DNA of 10,055 bases from JBBKXP01 sp038251315. GTDB lineage: Bacteria > Pseudomonadota > Alphaproteobacteria > Rhodobacterales > Rhodobacteraceae. Each line of letters begins with the position of its first letter. Position 1 is the stretch's first letter. Below the pieces are notes generated by a model. It made no database searches. It was not told the origin of the DNA and worked only from the letters and a program-made list of their open reading frames with translations. The stretch is taken from contig JBBSBK010000114.1 of the NCBI GenBank assembly GCA_038251315.1, forward strand, positions 1-10,055. Reading direction: 5' to 3'. Shown here piece by piece: positions 5,522 to 10,055 of the stretch. Made by a program: the position numbers and the translations under genes.

Positions 5522-7183
5522 TCACGGGGTCGGCGCCTGATCCCAGCCGCCGATCCGGCGCAATCGATAAGGTTCCCCCTGCGCCATCGCGGCGGCAAGA
5601 TCGGCGGGTTCCAGACTGTTGTTCACCAGCGGCAGGACCATGATCTCATCCACGGTGATCGGGTCTTGCGCCCAGCGACCACGCACAAAGCTGCCCGGTT
5701 CAGCGTCCTTTTCCAACCGGTCCAGATAGTCGGCCCCGAAAACGATCGCCCCGTCCAGATCGGTCGATTTCAGGCTGGCCCCGGTCAGATCGCTGTTCAA
5801 TAAAATCGCGCCGCGCAATGTCGCGACACTCAGATCGGCCCCCGCAAGATTGCAGCGCAGCAAGATCGCGCCGTCGAAATTGGCGGCTGTCAGCCAGGCC
5901 TCGACAAAGCTGGTATCGGTCAACATCGCACCACTGAAATCGGCACCCGTCAGAAATGTCCGAAACGGCGCATCCACGGCGCGCAATGGCGGCCTGGCCC
6001 GCGCGGAATCCAGCGTCGAAAAGTCGGTGTCACGGATATCGGAGCGTACGAACCGGGCGTTTTCAAGGCTCGCACCGCCAAAATCGACCTGGGCCAGATA
6101 GCTGCCGGTGAAATCCGCATAAGGCAGACGCGCCGTCTGAGCGGTGAAAACGCCCATGTCGATCTCGGGCAGCCACGCATAGGACAGGTCCAGCCCGGCA
6201 ACAGAAAGCGTTTCAAGATTGCGGATGCCGCCGGTCACCAGCACGTTCAGCAACTGCCCCCGCTCGGGGCTGGCAGCCCGGTCGATCAGACGCGTGACCG
6301 TCGGCAGTTCCTGCCAGTCATAGTAGGTCGCCATCCGGTCGTAAGTCTCGGGCAGATCGGCGCGACGCCGCTGCATGGCGATCCGCATAGGGTCCGACGT
6401 GTCGCCAGCCCGCATCCCCGTTTCGAGGAATCGGTAGGGTTTCAGCGCCCGACTGACCGATGTGATCCGCAGCACCAGTGCGCGGTCGAGTTCGTCCATT
6501 TCCAGCGTGTTGATGGTGTTCAGCCCAAGCCCGCTCAGCGATGTATCAGCGACAGCGCCAAGCAGGGCGGCAATCTGGGTGATCTCGACCGCAAGGGCGC
6601 TGTTGCGGGCAGCCTCGGCCAGCTCGACCTGCTGGTCCAGCAGCACTGTCTGTTCGACGATCCGCCCGTTCTGTTCGCGCAACAGATCGGACTGGACTGC
6701 AATCAACTGGTTCTGCTTGAACAGCAGGGCGGTGCCTGCCAAGGCCGCCATCGCCGCAATCAATGCCGTCAGGGCGGCGATCACCCAGCGGCGCACCGAA
6801 ATCCACGCATAGCGAGCCAGCACCAGCGTCACCAGATCGCGGGCGGCGGCGGTGGCACCGGTCGGGTCGCGCGCGATCGCGCGTTCGGCAATCCGGGCCA
6901 GCGGTCCGGCAAAATGTTCGACATGGGCCTCGGCAACACCGAACAGGCGGCGGATCAGCGGGCGGCGCGCAACCAGCGCCAGCCCCCCGATCAGCCCGAC
7001 GACGAACATTGCAGCCAGAAAGACAGTGATGATCAGTCCGGCGCTGTTTTCCAGAAACCCAAAGTCGCTGAACGCGATCAGAAACCCTGCCGCCGTGCCG
7101 AACCCGAAGATCAGCATACCGAAACCCATCGGCGTCCCCGATTTCAGGGGAGGTAGTGACACTTTGGGATTTTCGTCGGCCAT
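5522..7183 (-). CDS. Membrane-anchored pentapeptide-repeat protein (553 aa)
   Basis: Function unknown. Transmembrane segments are predicted at ~20-38, ~47-71 and ~133-154. A glutamine-rich probable coiled coil follows (~155-195; FKQNQLIAVQSDLLREQN). Residues 200-350 are a mixed globular region. The C-terminal half contains A(D/N)LxG-type pentapeptide repeats at ~355-390 and ~410-486 (ADFSGAMLTDTSF, ANFDGAILLRCNLAGADL, SDLTGASLKSTDLDGA), which fold into a right-handed quadrilateral beta helix. An interruption near 391-409 separates the two blocks. The last ~65 residues carry no repeats. Such repeats usually act as rigid protein-binding scaffolds; the anchor suggests assembly at the inner membrane. 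The ATG follows GGGG with 5 nt spacing. The gene sits antisense inside the conserved yidD-yidC neighbourhood and is divergent from ttcA. Confidence 0.88.
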   Translation of the reverse strand: MADENPKVSLPPLKSGTPMGFGMLIFGFGTAAGFLIAFSDFGFLENSAGLIITVFLAAMFVVGLIGGLALVARRPLIRRLFGVAEAHVEHFAGPLARIAERAIARDPTGATAAARDLVTLVLARYAWISVRRWVIAALTALIAAMAALAGTALLFKQNQLIAVQSDLLREQNGRIVEQTVLLDQQVELAEAARNSALAVEITQIAALLGAVADTSLSGLGLNTINTLEMDELDRALVLRITSVSRALKPYRFLETGMRAGDTSDPMRIAMQRRRADLPETYDRMATYYDWQELPTVTRLIDRAASPERGQLLNVLVTGGIRNLETLSVAGLDLSYAWLPEIDMGVFTAQTARLPYADFTGSYLAQVDFGGASLENARFVRSDIRDTDFSTLDSARARPPLRAVDAPFRTFLTGADFSGAMLTDTSFVEAWLTAANFDGAILLRCNLAGADLSVATLRGAILLNSDLTGASLKSTDLDGAIVFGADYLDRLEKDAEPGSFVRGRWAQDPITVDEIMVLPLVNNSLEPADLAAAMAQGEPYRLRRIGGWDQAPTP

Positions 7184-7310
7184 AATTGCCCCGTCGTGAA
7201 CGGGATCAACCTTGCAAAATTGGCGCAGGCTGGCAATCTGACAGTTTCGGAAGGTCTGCCGTTGCCGACGGGTCTAGGCAGTGCCTGCCGGTTCTGCCAT
7301 ATCCGCCGCC
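7184..7310. other. Divergent intergenic region, pentapeptide gene / ttcA
   Basis: 127 bases that must hold the starts of two divergent transcripts. I see no -35/-10 pair good enough to call in either direction. Short inverted repeats are present: CCCGT...ACGGG (~7190-7204) and AGGCA-G-TGCCT (~7275-7285). Neither is followed by a U-run, and both are short enough to be incidental. Confidence 0.3.
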
Positions 7311-8177
7311 ATGCTTGACCACGCCGACGACATCCATCCTCTGTTTCACGGGGCGCCGAAAACCACGGCGTTCCGCAAATTGCGCAAGCGGCTGGTGCAG
7401 GACGTGCGACAGGCCATCGACCAGTACGGCATGATCGCACCCGGTGGCAGGTGGCTGGTCTGTCTGTCCGGCGGCAAGGACAGCTATACCCTCCTCGCCA
7501 TCCTGCACGAGTTGAAATGGCGCGGGTTGCTGCCCGTCGATCTGCTGGCCTGCAATCTGGATCAGGGACAGCCGGGGTTTCCGGCGACCGTCCTGCCCGA
7601 ATTCCTGACGCGTATGGGGGTGCCACACCGGATCGAATATCAGGACACTTATTCCATCGTCATCGACAAGGTGCCGGCGGGGCGGACCATGTGCGCGCTC
7701 TGCTCGCGGTTGCGTCGCGGCAACCTTTACCGGGTCGCGCGTGAAGAAGGCTGTTCGGCCGTCGTGCTGGGACATCACCGCGACGACATCCTCGAGACCT
7801 TCATGATGAACCTGTTTCACGGCGGGCGGCTGGCGACGATGCCCCCCAAGCTGGTGAACGAGGACGGCGATCTGTTCGTCTATCGCCCGCTGGCCCTTGT
7901 AGCCGAGGTGGATTGCGACCGTTTCGCGCGCGACATGGGCTATCCGATCATCCCCTGCGATCTGTGCGGCAGTCAGGACGGGTTGCAGCGCCAGCAGGTC
8001 AAACAGATGCTGGACGGTTGGGAAAAGAACAGCCCCGGACGCCGCCAGATCATGTTCCGCGCCCTGATGAACGCCCGGCCGTCGCACCTTCTGGATCCCG
8101 GATTGTTCGACTTTCAAGCGCTGACCCGCAGCACGGTGATTAAAGACAAGTCTGTGGATATTCCGGATTTGCGTTAA
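7311..8177 (+). CDS. ttcA: tRNA 2-thiocytidine(32) synthetase TtcA (288 aa)
   Basis: TtcA makes 2-thiocytidine at position 32 of certain tRNAs, using ATP to activate the base and an iron-sulfur cluster for sulfur transfer. The PP-loop SGGKDS is at 53-58. The paired cysteine motifs are CALC (C128, C131) and CDLC (C216, C219); three of these should bind the cluster, as C122, C125 and C213 do in the E. coli enzyme. Family blocks NLDQGQPGFP, LGHHRDDILETF and NARPSHLLDP are all present. An in-frame GTG at 7281 would add ten residues; ATG 7311 is preferred because it gives the family-like MLDHADDIHPLF start, although no clear ribosome site precedes it. The gene precedes the EAL gene by about 100 nt on the same strand. 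Confidence 0.95.
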   Translation: MLDHADDIHPLFHGAPKTTAFRKLRKRLVQDVRQAIDQYGMIAPGGRWLVCLSGGKDSYTLLAILHELKWRGLLPVDLLACNLDQGQPGFPATVLPEFLTRMGVPHRIEYQDTYSIVIDKVPAGRTMCALCSRLRRGNLYRVAREEGCSAVVLGHHRDDILETFMMNLFHGGRLATMPPKLVNEDGDLFVYRPLALVAEVDCDRFARDMGYPIIPCDLCGSQDGLQRQQVKQMLDGWEKNSPGRRQIMFRALMNARPSHLLDPGLFDFQALTRSTVIKDKSVDIPDLR

Positions 8178-8227
8178 CTGCCTCGTCAGAAAGATCGCTC
8201 TAAGGTTGCCGCGAACCGCTGCGTGAT

Positions 8228-8246
8228 CCCGGTCTGTTCCGGGTTT
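8228..8246 (+). terminator. Weak terminator-like hairpin after ttcA
   Basis: CCCGG (8228-8232) and CCGGG (8239-8243) form a 5-bp stem with a 6-base loop, followed only by TTTGT. It lies 50 nt after the ttcA stop and 30 nt before the EAL gene ATG. The stem and U-tract are both short, so partial termination or no function are equally likely. Confidence 0.25.
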
Positions 8247-8276
8247 GTGCCGCCCTTCTTGCGGAAAGCGACTGCC

Positions 8277-9815
8277 ATGCGCACGCCTGCCACTGTTCTG
8301 GCGACGTCCCCTGTCCTGCGGCTGTTGCGACGAGCGCGACGGCCCTGGCTACTGGGGTTGCTGCCGCTCGTCCTTTTGGTTGGCTGGGCAACCGGAGGCG
8401 GGATCGGGCTTTACAGCGTGGCTATCGGATTTCCGCTGGTGCTGGCAGTTGCACTGCCCTCGCAGGCGGCGTGGCACGGCTGGGCGGTCGATCCGGTCAG
8501 CGGGCTGGTGCAACGCGAGGGGGTGGTCGATGCGCTTGATCGAGCGCTCCGGCTGGCCAACCGGAGGACTCGTCTGACCGGAGCGCTGGTTCTGGAGATC
8601 GACAAATTCCGCGCGGTCGAGGTGCGACATGACCGGCCTCAGATCGAAAGGCTGCTCTATATCATCGGCGAAAGGCTGGTGCGCACGCTGCGTGACGGCG
8701 ACGTTGCCGCCCGGCTCGAAGGGGCGACGTTTGCCGCCGCGCTGTCGCCGGTTTTGCGTCTCGATCTCGAGGCGGCGATCCAGTTGGCGTCGCGCATTCA
8801 GCAGGTCATCGCCGAGCCGATTTCCCTGGACGGGACCAACGTGCATCTGACCGCATCGGTGGGGTTCAGTCTGGCCGATAGGATGGGCGCCCCCACGGCA
8901 GCAAGGTTGTTGCAGACCGCAACCACCGCCCTGATCGAGGCGCAGCGCAGCGGCCCCGGCGCGATCCGCAGTTATTCGGACGCGATGAACACTCGGGTTC
9001 TGGTGCGCCACGAGCTGTGCGATGACGTGGCGCACGCGCTGGACCGGGGCGAGATTCGGGCGTTCTTTCAACCCCAGGTATCGACCAGAACAGGTGCGAT
9101 CACCGGGTTTGAAACACTGGCCCGCTGGATGCACCCCAAGCGCGGGCTGATCCCGCCTGTCGAATTCCTGCCGGCACTGGCACAATGCGGCCTGATGGGC
9201 CGTCTGGGCGAAATCATGGTCCAGGAGGCGCTGACCGCGATGCGCCGCTGGGACGATGCCGGGCTCGCCGTGCCCCGCGTCGCAGTCAATTTTTCCAAGG
9301 AGGAACTGGGCGATCCGCGCCTGGTCGAGCGGATCAGATGGGAACTGGACCGGTTCGATCTGACAGGCGACCGCCTCGGGATCGAAGTCCTGGAAACCGT
9401 GGTGGCGACCGCGGGCGATGACCAGATCCTGCGCAATCTGGCGGGTCTGTCGGCGATCGGATGCAGCCTCGACCTCGACGATTTCGGCACCGGGCATGCC
9501 TCGATCACCACGATCCGGCGGTTTTCGATCGAACGGATCAAGATCGATCGTTCCTTTGTGACCCGGATCGACGCCGACCCCGAACAGCAAAAGATGGTTG
9601 CGGCGATCCTGACGATGGCCGAAAATCTGGGGCTGGATACGCTGGCCGAAGGGGTCGAAACCTCGGCGGAACGGGCGATGCTGGCCAGCCTCGGCTGCGG
9701 CCATATTCAGGGCTTCGGCGTGGCGCGTCCGATGGCGGGGCCCGAAACCGACACCTGGATCGCGGCCTATCTGGCGCGCCAGTCCGGCGTCGTGCCGCTG
9801 CGCCGGGCCGTCTGA
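8277..9815 (+). CDS. Membrane GGDEF-EAL protein, likely c-di-GMP phosphodiesterase (512 aa)
   Basis: Predicted to hydrolyse cyclic di-GMP at the inner membrane. A basic N-terminus precedes two closely spaced hydrophobic segments (~24-39 and ~43-61). The GGDEF domain (~75-235) is degenerate: where R-x-GGDEF is expected it reads R146-L-E-G-A-T-F, so diguanylate cyclase activity should be lost. The EAL domain (~245-500) keeps the known catalytic set: E279 in FETLARW, N338, E370 in GIEVLET, D401-D402 in LDDFGTGH, K422 in IKIDRSF, E458 in LAEGVET and Q478 in HIQGF. It therefore looks active, perhaps tuned by GTP bound to the dead GGDEF domain. ATG 8277 (GGAAAG upstream) is preferred over a start 54 nt upstream that overlaps the hairpin. 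No extracytoplasmic sensor domain is present. Confidence 0.9.
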   Translation: MRTPATVLATSPVLRLLRRARRPWLLGLLPLVLLVGWATGGGIGLYSVAIGFPLVLAVALPSQAAWHGWAVDPVSGLVQREGVVDALDRALRLANRRTRLTGALVLEIDKFRAVEVRHDRPQIERLLYIIGERLVRTLRDGDVAARLEGATFAAALSPVLRLDLEAAIQLASRIQQVIAEPISLDGTNVHLTASVGFSLADRMGAPTAARLLQTATTALIEAQRSGPGAIRSYSDAMNTRVLVRHELCDDVAHALDRGEIRAFFQPQVSTRTGAITGFETLARWMHPKRGLIPPVEFLPALAQCGLMGRLGEIMVQEALTAMRRWDDAGLAVPRVAVNFSKEELGDPRLVERIRWELDRFDLTGDRLGIEVLETVVATAGDDQILRNLAGLSAIGCSLDLDDFGTGHASITTIRRFSIERIKIDRSFVTRIDADPEQQKMVAAILTMAENLGLDTLAEGVETSAERAMLASLGCGHIQGFGVARPMAGPETDTWIAAYLARQSGVVPLRRAV

Positions 9816-10012
9816 AAGCGCGAACCGAAACCTGCGCACCGCTTTCGGGGGGTTTCATCCGGCGGATGGCGTGTTGCCGATCGACTATGCGTTCACGCAA
9901 CCGCGATGCGGTGTGGCGTTTCGGCCTGAAAACCCCAAAACCGCTTGACCTTTCAGCCCCCGGACTGTTGAACGACCCATAGCTTTTCAGACAGCGGCAT
10001 GGGTCAGTGTTT
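9816..10012. other. Intergenic region upstream of yidC
   Basis: 197 bases. GAAAGCG (9814-9820, overlapping the EAL gene stop) and CGCTTTC (9840-9846) form a 7-bp inverted repeat, and GAAACC/GGTTTC (9827-9832, 9851-9856) forms a competing one. Neither has a downstream U-run, so termination is uncertain. A promoter-like pair lies at 9945-9973. No gene was recognised. Confidence 0.35.
9945..9973 (+). promoter_or_regulatory. Candidate yidC promoter
   Basis: TTGACC (9945-9950), a 5/6 match to the -35 consensus, is followed after 17 nt by TTGAAC (9968-9973), a poor -10. Transcription would start about 33 nt before the yidC ATG. It is the best pair in the gap, but the -10 is weak. Confidence 0.3.
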
Positions 10013-10055
10013 ATGGACAATCAGAACAAGAATCTCATCCTTGCCACCGCGCTCA
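10013..10055 (+). CDS. yidC: Membrane protein insertase YidC, N-terminal fragment
   Basis: Only 14 codons are inside the window: MDNQNKNLILATAL. This is the characteristic opening of alphaproteobacterial YidC (M-D-x-Q-N-K-N-L-hydrophobic), just where its first transmembrane helix begins. YidC inserts and folds inner-membrane proteins with or without SecYEG, and YidD, encoded upstream, assists it. No good Shine-Dalgarno precedes the ATG (GGGTCAGTGTTT). The gene continues beyond the right edge. Identification rests on this short peptide plus the rpmH-rnpA-yidD context. Confidence 0.9.
   Translation, partial: MDNQNKNLILATAL

Noticed and set aside
8349..9839. Minus-strand frame of 496 aa opposite the EAL gene
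   Set aside because: Antisense to an EAL domain with all catalytic residues; composition is typical of a GC-rich shadow frame.
1..10055. CRISPR array, insertion sequence or retron-like element
   Set aside because: No regularly spaced repeats, no transposase or reverse transcriptase motifs, and no long terminal inverted repeats were seen.

Overview
The window reads as a chromosomal segment of an alphaproteobacterium, most likely a Rhodobacteraceae (Roseobacter-group) species. The reasons are the high GC content with strongly G/C-ending codons, the rpmH-rnpA-yidD cluster with a YidC start (MDNQNKNLILATAL) at the right edge, and a TtcA that matches my memory of roseobacter proteins closely. All identifications come from reading motifs; no database was searched.

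Layout. (1) 1-785 is AT-richer and looks accessory. It holds one small uncharacterised gene on the minus strand (105-380) with its own strong Shine-Dalgarno and promoter-like boxes. About 370 non-coding bases follow and lead up to the 3' end of a tRNA-Arg(ACG) gene (786-862, minus). Short direct repeats, an AT-only inverted repeat and an IHF-like sequence beside the tRNA 3' end resemble an integration-site neighbourhood. (2) 919-4453 is a three-gene minus-strand operon. In transcription order it encodes a VTT/TVP38-TMEM64 membrane protein, a class I FAD/NAD(P)H disulfide oxidoreductase resembling lipoamide dehydrogenase or mercuric reductase, and a membrane sensor histidine kinase with no response regulator in view. 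(3) 4454-4736 is the divergent intergenic region with the rpmH promoter. (4) 4737-5521 is rpmH-rnpA-yidD on the plus strand, with a large perfect-stem hairpin at the start of rnpA. (5) 5522-7183 is a minus-strand membrane-anchored pentapeptide-repeat protein, convergent with yidD with no spacer. (6) 7311-8177 is ttcA, the tRNA 2-thiocytidine enzyme. (7) 8277-9815 is a membrane GGDEF-EAL protein with a ruined GGDEF site and an intact EAL site. (8) 10013-10055 is the first 14 codons of yidC.

How the genes fit together. rpmH (ribosome), rnpA (tRNA maturation), yidD and yidC (membrane protein insertion) form the conserved bacterial housekeeping block. Here yidD and yidC are separated by the pentapeptide gene, ttcA and the EAL gene. 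ttcA and tRNA-Arg(ACG) are functionally linked only in principle, because TtcA is known to thiolate C32 in a subset of tRNAs including Arg species; here the anticodon loop does begin with C. The VTT-oxidoreductase-kinase operon is the least explained unit. The pairing of VTT proteins with flavin disulfide reductases is recurrent in bacteria, but its biochemical meaning is unknown to me, and the attached kinase suggests a sensing role. I found no CRISPR array, intact insertion sequence or rRNA gene. No feature is clearly a wholly new system; the best candidates for follow-up are that operon, the rpmH/rnpA hairpin and the tRNA-Arg-linked accessory edge.
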